A stretch of 6,474 nt of DNA from Tannerella sp. (GTDB lineage Bacteria; Bacteroidota; Bacteroidia; Bacteroidales; Tannerellaceae), in assembly GCA_031279875.1 (NCBI GenBank), contig JAITHS010000332.1, positions 1 through 6,474 on the forward strand, read 5' to 3'. A program made the translations under genes and the position numbers. This document shows positions 1 through 6,361 of the stretch, piece by piece; the stretch's first letter is position 1; each line of letters starts with the position of its first letter. A model generated the notes under the pieces. It did no database searches, was not told the origin of the DNA, and worked only from the letters and a program-made list of their open reading frames with translations.

Positions 1-159
1 GAAGAGCTTCGCGAACGGGAGCGTACAGCTGCACAGAAAGACCAAGTAATCAAAGCGCAGGGCAAAGAACTCAAACAAAAAGATAAAGCGCTCAAAGCGC
101 AAGGCAAAGTAATCGAAGACCTAATGCGTCAGTTGGCCGAGAATACAGAAAAATCTTGA
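1..159 (+). CDS. 3' end of an unidentified protein with a charged coiled-coil tail (5'-truncated)
   Basis: Frame 1 is open from the first base to a TGA ending at 159, giving 52 C-terminal residues that begin EELRERERTAAQKD and end RQLAENTEKS. The composition is almost entirely Lys, Glu, Gln, Ala and Leu, as in a coiled coil. A 14-residue (two-heptad) repeat is visible, with KAQGK occurring twice. No catalytic part lies inside the window. Tails of this kind, with K/E/A/G repeats, are common at the C-terminus of Bacteroidales PD-(D/E)XK nuclease-family transposases (Rpn-like), and that is my best guess, but any coiled-coil-tailed protein would look the same. It is separated from the next gene by a promoter, so it is not part of the following operon. 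That it is a coding 3' end is fairly sure; the family is a guess. Confidence 0.6.
   Translation, partial: EELRERERTAAQKDQVIKAQGKELKQKDKALKAQGKVIEDLMRQLAENTEKS
50..109 (+). repeat. Two 18-bp direct repeats, 42-bp period, inside the truncated gene
   Basis: Positions 50-67 and 92-109 match at 17 of 18 bases (the difference is G60 against A102). The 42-bp period equals 14 codons, so the repeat stays in frame and gives the KAQGK repeat of the coiled-coil tail. This fits internal duplication of a two-heptad unit. Confidence 0.65.
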
Positions 160-173
160 TTTTTATTTGCGCG

Positions 174-205
174 CTTGGACATTTCTCAATTTTTATCTAA
201 CTTTG
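174..205 (+). promoter_or_regulatory. Bacteroidota-type promoter for the four-gene envelope operon
   Basis: The -7 element TAACTTTG (198-205) is a full match to the Bacteroidota consensus TAnnTTTG. A -33 element CTTG (174-177; consensus TTTG) lies 20 bp upstream, inside the usual 19-21 bp spacing. Transcription should start near 211, about 40 nt before the ATG at 251. The site also decides the start of the next gene, because an upstream in-frame TTG at 167 would lie ahead of the promoter. Confidence 0.7.
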
Positions 206-250
206 CGGTCGAAATTACGGAATAAAAACTCATTAATTAGAGCAAACAAG

Positions 251-688
251 ATGAATGTCAAGGAAATAGTAAAAGGAATAGTTCGCAAGCGTCCTAAAAA
301 TGCGCTTGTTGACGCCGTTATGGGCTGGATAGCAAAAGAAGGATACAAAGCCGATTTCAAAGACGGTCAGATAATATTTAAAGTTGAAGGTAAGTTCATC
401 ATTATCAGATTTGATGATAACGACAAATATTACATCAGTTTTATGTTTCCTCGCTTTTATGAGACCCCCGACGAATATAAAACGCTGGCTCTGTATAACA
501 TGAACTATCTTAACAACAGAATAAAATACGCCTATCTCTGCATGGATGAAGAAGGTTGGGTGTCGGTTTTTTCGGAATTGACGGTTACGCTTGAAACGGT
601 AGATTATGTTATGAAACGCATGTTAGGTATTCTGCGAACGATGTCGATAGAGTTTCTTAACGAGATAAACAAAGGCTGGTCGATATGA
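251..688 (+). CDS. YbjN-like small protein of unknown function
   Basis: 145 residues, probably cytoplasmic: no signal peptide or membrane segment. The pattern is an N-terminal helix (about 16-30, NALVDAVMGWIAKEGY), a run of short beta strands (33-65, including KFIIIRFDD), a helix carrying N-rich YNMNYLNNRIKYAY (82-95), a strand pair around DEEGWVSVFSEL (99-110), and a final helix (about 115-140). This order resembles the YbjN / type III secretion chaperone-like fold, whose members are mostly of unknown role; I assign it by pattern only. ATG 251 is preferred to an in-frame TTG at 167 because the promoter at 174-205 lies between them. It overlaps the next gene by 4 bp (ATGA), so it is the first gene of the operon and translationally coupled to the aminotransferase. 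Its link to envelope glycan genes is unexplained; a chaperone or regulatory role would be inference. Confidence 0.8.
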   Translation: MNVKEIVKGIVRKRPKNALVDAVMGWIAKEGYKADFKDGQIIFKVEGKFIIIRFDDNDKYYISFMFPRFYETPDEYKTLALYNMNYLNNRIKYAYLCMDEEGWVSVFSELTVTLETVDYVMKRMLGILRTMSIEFLNEINKGWSI

Positions 689-1815
689 TAAAAATACCGA
701 TGCTTGACTTGGCGAGCCAGTATCGACGGCTGCAAACCGAAATAGACGGTGCTATGGGCGAAGTGATGCGTAGTGCGCAGTTTATCAACGGCGCTCCGGT
801 AGATGATTTTTGCAACAAAATTGCCGATTATTTAGATGTTAAGTACGTGATACCATGCGGTAACGGTACCGATGCGTTGCGAATAGCTCTTATGGCGCTT
901 AAAATCGGCTCAAACAGCGAAGTCATCGTTCCGTCGTTCACATATATCGCTCCGGTAGAGGCAGTTGTGTCGGTCGGCGCTACTCCTATATCTATTGATG
1001 TTGATGCGGAGACATTTAATATTAACCCTTTATTGCTCGAAAAAGCCGTTACGCCACGCACAAAAGCCATCATCGCAGTTCATCTTTTCGGACAATGTGC
1101 CGATATGGAAAAAATCATCAATGTAGCATTAAAATATAATTTGGTAATAATCGAAGACAACTGTCAGTCGTTTGGTGCGGAATACACTTTCGGCGACGGG
1201 CGCACTTTAAAGGCAGGCGCTATGGGACAAATCGGCGTTACGTCGTTTTTCCCTACCAAACCGCTCGGCTGTTACGGCGACGGCGGAGCAATGCTGACCG
1301 ACAACGAAGAGATTGCCGAGAAAATGTATTGCCTTGCCAATCACGGACAAACAAAAAAATATCACCATAAAATCGTTGGTTTCAACTCTCGCCTCGACAC
1401 TTTGCAGGCGGCTGTGCTGAACGTTAAATTCAAGTATTTCAACGATTTTACGCGCCGTCGAAACGAGTTATCAGTGCGTTACTGCAAAGCTCTGCGCCGT
1501 TGCAGCGAGATAATTTTGCCGGTAGTCAGTCCTTTCACGACGCATGTTTTTCATCAGTTTACTATTCGCGTCGTCGGCGGCAGACGGGATGCGTTGCGAG
1601 ACTTTCTTGCTGCCAACGGTATTCAATCAATGATATACTACCCGATGCCCGTTACCGATCAGGAAGCATACCGTTTTGCGGTCGGCATATCCGGCAACCT
1701 TAACACAACAAGAACAATTTGCGAAGAAGTGCTTTCACTCCCGATAGACCCCGAAATGACCGACGAAACGCAAGACTTTATCATTGAAACAGTAATTAAA
1801 TTTTTTATACAATAA
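685..1815 (+). CDS. DegT/DnrJ/EryC1/StrS-family PLP sugar aminotransferase, WbpE-like
   Basis: 376 residues, normal full length for this fold-type I family. Such enzymes move an amino group, usually from glutamate, onto a keto-sugar nucleotide in the cytoplasm. Visible motifs are GNGTDAL (59-65, phosphate-binding loop), VPSFTYIAP (82-90), VHLFGQCADM (132-141), IEDNCQSFGA (156-165, with Asp158 expected to contact the PLP ring nitrogen), and SFFPTKPLGCYGDGGA (187-202), where Lys192 is the expected Schiff-base lysine. NHGQ (219-222) and GFNSRLDTLQAA (232-243) follow. As I recall it, WbpE (UDP-2-acetamido-3-keto-glucuronate 3-aminotransferase) shares HL(Y/F)GQCADM, SFFP(S/T)KPLGCYGDGGA and NSRLDTLQAA, so a 3-amino sugar product is plausible but not proven. 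No partner dehydrogenase or acetyltransferase is in the window. An AAAGG at 671-675, 9 bp ahead of the ATG, supports the start, which overlaps the previous stop as ATGA. Confidence 0.95.
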   Translation: MIKIPMLDLASQYRRLQTEIDGAMGEVMRSAQFINGAPVDDFCNKIADYLDVKYVIPCGNGTDALRIALMALKIGSNSEVIVPSFTYIAPVEAVVSVGATPISIDVDAETFNINPLLLEKAVTPRTKAIIAVHLFGQCADMEKIINVALKYNLVIIEDNCQSFGAEYTFGDGRTLKAGAMGQIGVTSFFPTKPLGCYGDGGAMLTDNEEIAEKMYCLANHGQTKKYHHKIVGFNSRLDTLQAAVLNVKFKYFNDFTRRRNELSVRYCKALRRCSEIILPVVSPFTTHVFHQFTIRVVGGRRDALRDFLAANGIQSMIYYPMPVTDQEAYRFAVGISGNLNTTRTICEEVLSLPIDPEMTDETQDFIIETVIKFFIQ

Positions 1816-1816
1816 G

Positions 1817-2587
1817 ATGATAATATCAATAATAACAGTTACTTATAATGCGCGGGCAGATTTGGACAGGACGATACAAAGCGTTCTCGAACAGGAATTT
1901 GCCGATATTGAATATATTATTGTTGACGGAGGTTCGACCGATGGGAGTTTGGATATAATAAAGGATATGGAATCGAAAGAAGTCGGCGAGCATAACAAGA
2001 TAACATTCAAATGGGTATCAGAACCGGACAACGGCATCTATGACGCTATGAATAAGGGACTTATGATGGCGTCGGGCGATTATGTCTGGTTTCTGAATGC
2101 CGGAGATACGTTACACCTTACTAATTCTGTAAAATGCTTTACAACGTTGTGTAACAAATACAAAATGCCGGATATTATTTACGGCGAAACGGATTTGACC
2201 GACGGCGAGGGGCGCATTTTTGCTCACCGGCGTTTGAGAGCGCCGGACAAACTTCGATGGAAGAGTTTCGGAATGGGGATGCTGGTATCTCATCAGGCGT
2301 TTGTAGTAAAACGGTCATTAGCAGAAGAATACGATTTGAGTTACCGTTATTCGGCAGATTTCGACTGGTGTATCCGTTGCATGAAAAAAGCCAAAACGAT
2401 AGTAAACAGTCGTTTGCGTATTGTCAACTATAAGTACGAGGGTACGACAACGGCAAACAGAAGTGCCTCATTGAAAGAGAGATATAAAATAATGTGCCGA
2501 TATTACGGTTTAATACCGACTATTTTGCGTCATCTGTGGTTTGCAGTGCGCTTCTATTGGGCAAAAATTTTCGGCAAAGTTATTTGA
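1817..2587 (+). CDS. Family 2 glycosyltransferase (GT-A fold, WcaA-like)
   Basis: 256 residues, a compact single-domain GT2 that would transfer a sugar from a nucleotide donor at the cytoplasmic side of the membrane. It starts with the classic strand ISIITVTYN (3-11), followed by YIIVDGGSTDGS (33-44; nucleotide-binding loop), SEPDNGIYDAMNKGL (68-82), and SGDYVWFLNAGD (86-97), whose NAGD sits where the metal-binding DxD normally is. SHQAF (158-162) and SADFDW (179-184) lie in the acceptor and catalytic-base region. There are no C-terminal transmembrane helices, unlike polyprenyl-phosphate GT2s such as CsbB or DPM synthase; a hydrophobic and basic tail (about 232-256, with WFAVRFYWAK) may dock to the membrane. 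The start is 1 bp after the upstream stop, with no Shine-Dalgarno, so translation probably depends on coupling. It ends in tandem TGA TGA (2585-2590). Donor and acceptor are unknown. Confidence 0.95.
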   Translation: MIISIITVTYNARADLDRTIQSVLEQEFADIEYIIVDGGSTDGSLDIIKDMESKEVGEHNKITFKWVSEPDNGIYDAMNKGLMMASGDYVWFLNAGDTLHLTNSVKCFTTLCNKYKMPDIIYGETDLTDGEGRIFAHRRLRAPDKLRWKSFGMGMLVSHQAFVVKRSLAEEYDLSYRYSADFDWCIRCMKKAKTIVNSRLRIVNYKYEGTTTANRSASLKERYKIMCRYYGLIPTILRHLWFAVRFYWAKIFGKVI

Positions 2588-2590
2588 TGA

Positions 2591-2610
2591 TTTTTAACAT
2601 TTTTTAACAT
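2591..2610 (+). repeat. Perfect tandem 10-bp duplication in the leader of the YfhO gene
   Basis: TTTTTAACAT occurs twice in direct succession (2591-2600 and 2601-2610), ending 3 bp before the ATG at 2614. It fills nearly all of the 26-bp gap between the glycosyltransferase and the membrane-protein gene. A/T-rich unstructured leaders suit translation initiation in Bacteroidota. A copy-number change here would alter leader length without changing the protein. Confidence 0.75.
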
Positions 2611-2613
2611 ATT

Positions 2614-5118
2614 ATGAAATATAATACGACAAAACAGACGCCTGAATTACAGGCACCGACGCCAACCGGCGATAGCATCTTAAAGCGGATACTGCGGCAG
2701 AGTTTACCCCATTTAGCAGCCATAGCGCTGTTCTGGGGCATATCATTCGTTTATTTTGCGCCCGAAGTATTAAACGACAAGGCGATGACACAAGGCGACG
2801 TCAAAGGCGTTTCGGGATGGGGTAAAGATCTCGTCGATTATCGCGAAAAGACGGGTGATTACGCATACTGGTCGAACAGAATGTTCGGTGGAATGCCATG
2901 GAATTATTGTTACGGACCGCCTTCGCATAACGTATTTACTTACGCCAGTCATATACTGTATATTATTGCTCCGGGGCGTGATATGCGTTATCTTTTCTTC
3001 TATATGCTTGGTTTCTACATCTTTATGATGTGTCTGGGCTGCAAGTCATGGCTTGGAGTGATAGGCGCTATCGGCTATACTTTTGCCACCTATAACCTGA
3101 TAATATTAGAGGCCGGTCATCTCAACAAAGCGCTTGTGATGGCAACCATGGCACCGGTTATAGGAGGCATAATACTCTGTTATAGAAAGAAATACATCAC
3201 AGGAGCATTAGTTACGATAGTATCTCTCGGACTGAATATCGTTTGGAGCCACCAGCAAATAAGTTATTATCTGCTGATAATGATATTGATACTTGCTGTG
3301 GTGTATCTCATTTACGCTATCAGGGAGAAAACTGTCGTCGATTATTTCAAATCGTCGGCAGTATTGCTTGTAGCGGCGGCTCTGGCTATCGCGCCCGAAG
3401 CAGGCAGTTTGATAACTAAATCTGACTATACCAAAGACACGATGCGCGGCGGTTCAGTACTTAAACAGACGGCCAAAGGCGAGCAAGCCTCCTCCGGCCT
3501 CGAAATCGACTACGCCTACATGTGGAGCTACGGTCAAGCGGAGACTTTTACCTTGCTTATCCCAAACCTCTACGGCGCAAGTTCGCATTATAATCTCGGC
3601 TCCGAATCGGAGTTATATCAGAAGTTAAAGCCGACGGGTCAAGCCGATTACGCTAAATATGCGCCTGCATACTGGGGCGGCGACTTGCGCAAAAGTTTTA
3701 CTTCGGGTCCTGTTTATGTCGGCGCGATAATATGCTTTTTGTTTGTTTTAGGGCTGATAATAGTGAAAGGACGCGAGAAATGGTGGCTTTTGGCGGCTAC
3801 GATAGCGTCAATAATACTGGCTTGGGGAAGGCATTTTGCGGATATCAACAATTTTCTGTTTTATCACTTGCCGATGTACAACAAGTTTAGGACGCCGGAA
3901 ATGGCGCTTGTGATGGCGGAAGTTACGATGGCGGCGCTGGCTATACTGGCTTTTAAGGCTGTTTTTGACAGCAAAGACAAACGCACCTTATTAAAACCGT
4001 TGTATATCTCTGCTTCAATAACAGGCGGAATATGTCTTATCGTAGCGCTGTTTGGCAGCAGTTTGATGAGTTTTTCTTCCGATCATGACTTACGCTATCC
4101 GGAGTGGTTTGTTAACGCATTGGTTTCCGACCGCAAGAGTATGGCAATCGGTGATGCGTGGCGGTCGTTGCTGCTCATAGCAGGAGCAGCAGGCGTACTG
4201 TGGTTTTTCATATCAAAGAAAACGGGCGCTATGATACCGACATTAATAATTGGAGTACTGATATTCATCGATTTATGGGCTGTTGACAAGCGTTTTATTA
4301 ACTATGACAGTTTTATTCCGGCCAAAACCGCCAACAGAATTGTGCCTACCGAGATAGATAATTTCATTCTGAAAGACAATAAAAACGGCTCTCGCGTACT
4401 CAACCGTGCCAAAGATACGTTCAACGAAGCCGAAACATCATTTTTCCACCGCTCTATCGGAGGATATAGCCCCGCCAAACTGCGTCGCTATCAGGATATT
4501 ATCGATTACTACCTCTCCGGCGTCAATACTCCCAGCATCCTGAATATGCTTAACACCGGCTATGTCATAATGCCGACTAAGGAGGGAACGCCGACAATAG
4601 AGAAAAACCCTGATGCTCTGGGAAATGCGTGGTTTGTGAGCAATATCGAATGGGCTAATTCGCCTGATGAAGAGATAACGGCGTTGAAAGATATTAATCC
4701 GGCACAGACGGCTGTTATCGACAAGGAATGGCAATCGAAACTATCCGGCTGGGAAGCATTGCAGGGCGCCGACAGTACTGCTGCCATATCACTCAAAGAG
4801 ATGGTAACTCCGGGCAACTTTATATATGAAAGTACGAGTGCGAAACCGTTGCTGGCGGTCTTTTCGGAGATATTCTACAAAACGTGGAAAGCATATATCG
4901 ACGGTACGGAAGTTACTCCGGTGCGCGTCAATTACATCTTGCGTGGCTTGGCGGTGCCTGCCGGTGCGCATAAGATTGAGTTTAAGTGCATTGATGAGGT
5001 TTATATCAAGAGCGCTCGCATTTCCGTTGCCGCTTCATGGATTTCGGGGCTGGCAGTTCTGGGACTGCTCGTTTTTGCCGTTCTTGGAGGACGAAAGGAC
5101 AAGAACAATTCCCCATAA
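2614..5118 (+). CDS. YfhO-family polytopic membrane protein (GT-C-like)
   Basis: 834 residues, typical length for the Bacteroidota branch. A short polar N-terminus leads into TM1 (about 32-50) and a non-cytoplasmic loop with acidic residues (DKAMTQGDVKGVSGWGKDLVDYR, 55-77; WSNRMFGGMPWN, 86-97). More TM helices follow at about 126-143, 146-165, 172-190, 193-211, 217-235, 247-263, then a large loop (264-363), TMs near 365-385, 390-404, 433-450, 463-480, 516-532 and 539-556, a soluble domain (about 560-800), and a last TM (803-824). The family signature FSEIFYKTWKAYIDG...VNYILRGLAVPAGAHKIEF (750-790) is clear. RTPEMAL (426-432) is another likely conserved motif. In Bacillus, YfhO is reported to work with CsbB and GtcA in adding GlcNAc to lipoteichoic acid outside the membrane; in Bacteroidota the substrate is not known. 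As last gene of the operon, it probably transfers or handles a lipid-linked sugar related to the preceding enzymes (inference). A strong terminator follows. Confidence 0.93.
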   Translation: MKYNTTKQTPELQAPTPTGDSILKRILRQSLPHLAAIALFWGISFVYFAPEVLNDKAMTQGDVKGVSGWGKDLVDYREKTGDYAYWSNRMFGGMPWNYCYGPPSHNVFTYASHILYIIAPGRDMRYLFFYMLGFYIFMMCLGCKSWLGVIGAIGYTFATYNLIILEAGHLNKALVMATMAPVIGGIILCYRKKYITGALVTIVSLGLNIVWSHQQISYYLLIMILILAVVYLIYAIREKTVVDYFKSSAVLLVAAALAIAPEAGSLITKSDYTKDTMRGGSVLKQTAKGEQASSGLEIDYAYMWSYGQAETFTLLIPNLYGASSHYNLGSESELYQKLKPTGQADYAKYAPAYWGGDLRKSFTSGPVYVGAIICFLFVLGLIIVKGREKWWLLAATIASIILAWGRHFADINNFLFYHLPMYNKFRTPEMALVMAEVTMAALAILAFKAVFDSKDKRTLLKPLYISASITGGICLIVALFGSSLMSFSSDHDLRYPEWFVNALVSDRKSMAIGDAWRSLLLIAGAAGVLWFFISKKTGAMIPTLIIGVLIFIDLWAVDKRFINYDSFIPAKTANRIVPTEIDNFILKDNKNGSRVLNRAKDTFNEAETSFFHRSIGGYSPAKLRRYQDIIDYYLSGVNTPSILNMLNTGYVIMPTKEGTPTIEKNPDALGNAWFVSNIEWANSPDEEITALKDINPAQTAVIDKEWQSKLSGWEALQGADSTAAISLKEMVTPGNFIYESTSAKPLLAVFSEIFYKTWKAYIDGTEVTPVRVNYILRGLAVPAGAHKIEFKCIDEVYIKSARISVAASWISGLAVLGLLVFAVLGGRKDKNNSP

Positions 5119-5191
5119 GAATCCCGAAACATGTTCGACCTCAATTCCTCGTGTTTTGTCCTCGATTTCAGGGGTTTTGTACATTGGCAAA

Positions 5192-5263
5192 AAAAAATCG
5201 CTGTAAAAGTAAATGTTTTGTTTAAAAATATCAAAAAAACATTTACTTTTACAGCGATTTTTT
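5192..5263 (+). terminator. Long perfect hairpin, probable bidirectional intrinsic terminator
   Basis: A perfect 28-bp inverted repeat: left arm 5192-5219, 16-nt loop 5220-5235, right arm 5236-5263. The outer ends are an A-run (5189-5197) and six T residues (5258-5263), so the RNA has an A-tract/stem/U-tract form on either strand. The GC-containing part TCGCTGT/ACAGCGA sits directly next to the U-tract. It lies 73 nt after the stop codon of the YfhO gene and before the promoter of the lipoprotein gene, which suits operon termination. The stem is long and low in GC for an ordinary terminator. Confidence 0.75.
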
Positions 5264-5278
5264 CAGCGAAGTTTTAAC

Positions 5279-5329
5279 GCACCTCGGCTTTGTATGAAAA
5301 ATCAAAGAAAAAATAATTTTTAGAGGTGC
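5279..5329 (+). repeat. 7-bp inverted repeat enclosing the lipoprotein promoter
   Basis: GCACCTC (5279-5285) and GAGGTGC (5323-5329) are exact reverse complements 37 nt apart. Within them is a smaller CTTTG/CAAAG pair (5288-5292 and 5303-5307, loop 10). The arms enclose both elements of the proposed promoter. The arrangement could be an operator pair, an RNA fold in a longer transcript, or chance. Confidence 0.4.
5289..5321 (+). promoter_or_regulatory. Probable Bacteroidota promoter for the lipoprotein gene
   Basis: A perfect -33 TTTG (5289-5292) is followed after 21 bp by TAATTTTT (5314-5321), which matches TAnnTTTG except for the last base. Transcription would begin near 5328, giving a leader of about 47 nt. 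A weaker alternative -7, TAATTTAG at 5333-5340, has no good -33 partner. Confidence 0.45.
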
Positions 5330-5346
5330 TTATAATTTAGAGTTGT

Positions 5347-5365
5347 GCCTGACACAAATTCAGGC
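5347..5365 (+). promoter_or_regulatory. Small GC-rich leader hairpin ahead of the lipoprotein start
   Basis: GCCTGA (5347-5352) and TCAGGC (5360-5365) form a perfect 6-bp stem with a 7-nt loop, ending 9 nt before ATG 5375. It would be present in the mRNA made from the promoter at 5289-5321 and could affect ribosome access. A function is inferred only from its position. Confidence 0.35.
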
Positions 5366-5374
5366 TATAAGAAC

Positions 5375-6307
5375 ATGGAAAAAACATCAATATTTTTAAT
5401 TGCAGCAATGACTGTTGGTTTAATTGCATGTAGTGGTGGCGGTAAAAACAACGATGCTACCTCAGCAAATTCAGTGGAAAATTCTTTCAATGAAGATTGG
5501 GTTACCCCTAATGATGTTGAAACGGGAATTGGTAAAAAATCCCAAGAGAAAAATATAGGAGTACTTGAGTTTATCAAGTTATTGGACGCAAAAAAGGTTA
5601 CCACATCCAACAAAAATGTTTTGTTGTATTCTTTACCTAATAGCAAAACCTGCCTTACAATACCTGTAGTATTTAAGCAAGACGAACCGATTACAAATAT
5701 GAGCGATTTTATTGCTGTTGCCAATGAAGTCAGTGAAAAATTGTTTATGAAACCTAAATTAAAAGATAAATTAATGGGTATTTTCTTGGGTTTTACTTCT
5801 GACGGAGAAAGCGTCTGTGGGTTGTCTATGTATCCGCAAGAACAAGTATTTTCTTTGAGAGGATTTGATTTTATGACGGAAAAAGCAGATTTATACCGTG
5901 ACGCATTTGATGCTCTTGTAAAAGAAAAATCAAGAAAAAGTGAAATTACTGAGTGGGATTATTTCATTTTCAGATCTATGGTGAATCCTGAACAAAGAAA
6001 AATGGGAGAAATGTGCGACCAGGCGTTGATATGCGTTGCGGGTGCAACCATGATAGAACTCTTAAAATTTACCACCAGAAGTTTTGAGGAAGCTCTTTTA
6101 TCAAATAAGCAAATGGCAGAAAAAATATTTTCCGCCATTACAGAAAAAAAAGACAGTCAGCAAATTATGGGATTGGGATTTTCTGTTAATACCATTTGGT
6201 TTAATAGCCGTGGCAATCGTATTATGGCAGAATTGGCGAGAAAACTTCCGTCAGGAGAAATCAAAAAAGAACGTAAATGGTATAATGGTTATTCAGAGCC
6301 TAAATAA
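5375..6307 (+). CDS. Lipoprotein of unknown function (SPII signal)
   Basis: 310 residues, not recognised. The N-terminus MEKTSIFLIAAMTVGLIACSGGG is a clear type II signal peptide with lipobox LIAC and the lipidated cysteine at residue 19. The protein should therefore be anchored in the inner or outer membrane; the +2 region SGGGKNND is glycine-rich and not a clear Bacteroidota surface-export signal. ATG 5375 is chosen over an in-frame GTG at 5345 because it puts the basic residue and hydrophobic stretch at the normal distance from the cysteine. The GTG also lies in a leader hairpin. The mature part starts with a low-complexity linker (to about residue 45), then a mixed alpha/beta domain without recognisable catalytic motifs or further membrane helices, and a basic tail. 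The coding sequence is visibly more AT-rich than the operon before it, with many TTA and AAA codons, and it sits next to a likely insertion sequence, which suggests an accessory or acquired gene. It stands alone between a terminator and the element. Confidence 0.88.
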   Translation: MEKTSIFLIAAMTVGLIACSGGGKNNDATSANSVENSFNEDWVTPNDVETGIGKKSQEKNIGVLEFIKLLDAKKVTTSNKNVLLYSLPNSKTCLTIPVVFKQDEPITNMSDFIAVANEVSEKLFMKPKLKDKLMGIFLGFTSDGESVCGLSMYPQEQVFSLRGFDFMTEKADLYRDAFDALVKEKSRKSEITEWDYFIFRSMVNPEQRKMGEMCDQALICVAGATMIELLKFTTRSFEEALLSNKQMAEKIFSAITEKKDSQQIMGLGFSVNTIWFNSRGNRIMAELARKLPSGEIKKERKWYNGYSEPK

Positions 6308-6335
6308 AATAGGTTAAATAATTAGGGTCTGCTGA

Positions 6336-6361
6336 TTTATTCTCAATAGTTTGAGAATAAA
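6336..6361 (+). repeat. 11-bp perfect hairpin overlapping the -33 element
   Basis: TTTATTCTCAA (6336-6346) and TTGAGAATAAA (6351-6361) pair perfectly around the 4-nt loop TAGT. No T-tract follows on either strand, so it is a poor intrinsic terminator. The right arm and last loop base contain the TTTG -33 element (6350-6353) of the next promoter, so a protein bound to this palindrome would cover the promoter. Confidence 0.7.

Noticed and set aside
149..164. AAAAATC/GATTTTT inverted repeat at the end of the truncated first gene as a terminator
   Set aside because: The stem is almost all A-T with a 2-nt gap and overlaps the stop codon; too weak to call as a terminator.
167..250. Upstream extension of the YbjN-like gene from a TTG at 167
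   Set aside because: The extension (28 residues) runs across the promoter at 174-205 and has no homology-like character; ATG 251 follows the predicted transcription start.
4438..4817. Two overlapping minus-strand reading frames (4438-4734 and 4560-4817)
   Set aside because: Both are antisense to the conserved C-terminal domain of the YfhO protein, with no promoter or family resemblance; coding shadows.
4826..5206. 126-residue + strand reading frame overlapping the end of the YfhO gene
   Set aside because: It lies in another frame of a well-supported coding sequence, is rich in Arg, Ser and Cys as shadow frames are, and runs on into the terminator region.
5001..5234. Minus-strand reading frame of 77 residues covering the YfhO 3' end and the palindrome
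   Set aside because: Starts inside the hairpin loop and arm, has no recognisable domain, and half of it is antisense to a real gene.
5345..5374. GTG 5345 as start of the lipoprotein
   Set aside because: It would put 10 polar residues ahead of a complete signal peptide and lies within the leader hairpin; ATG 5375 gives a standard lipoprotein signal.
5365..5724. Minus-strand 119-residue frame opposite the lipoprotein N-terminus
   Set aside because: It is the antisense of a clear SPII signal peptide and shows no independent start signals.
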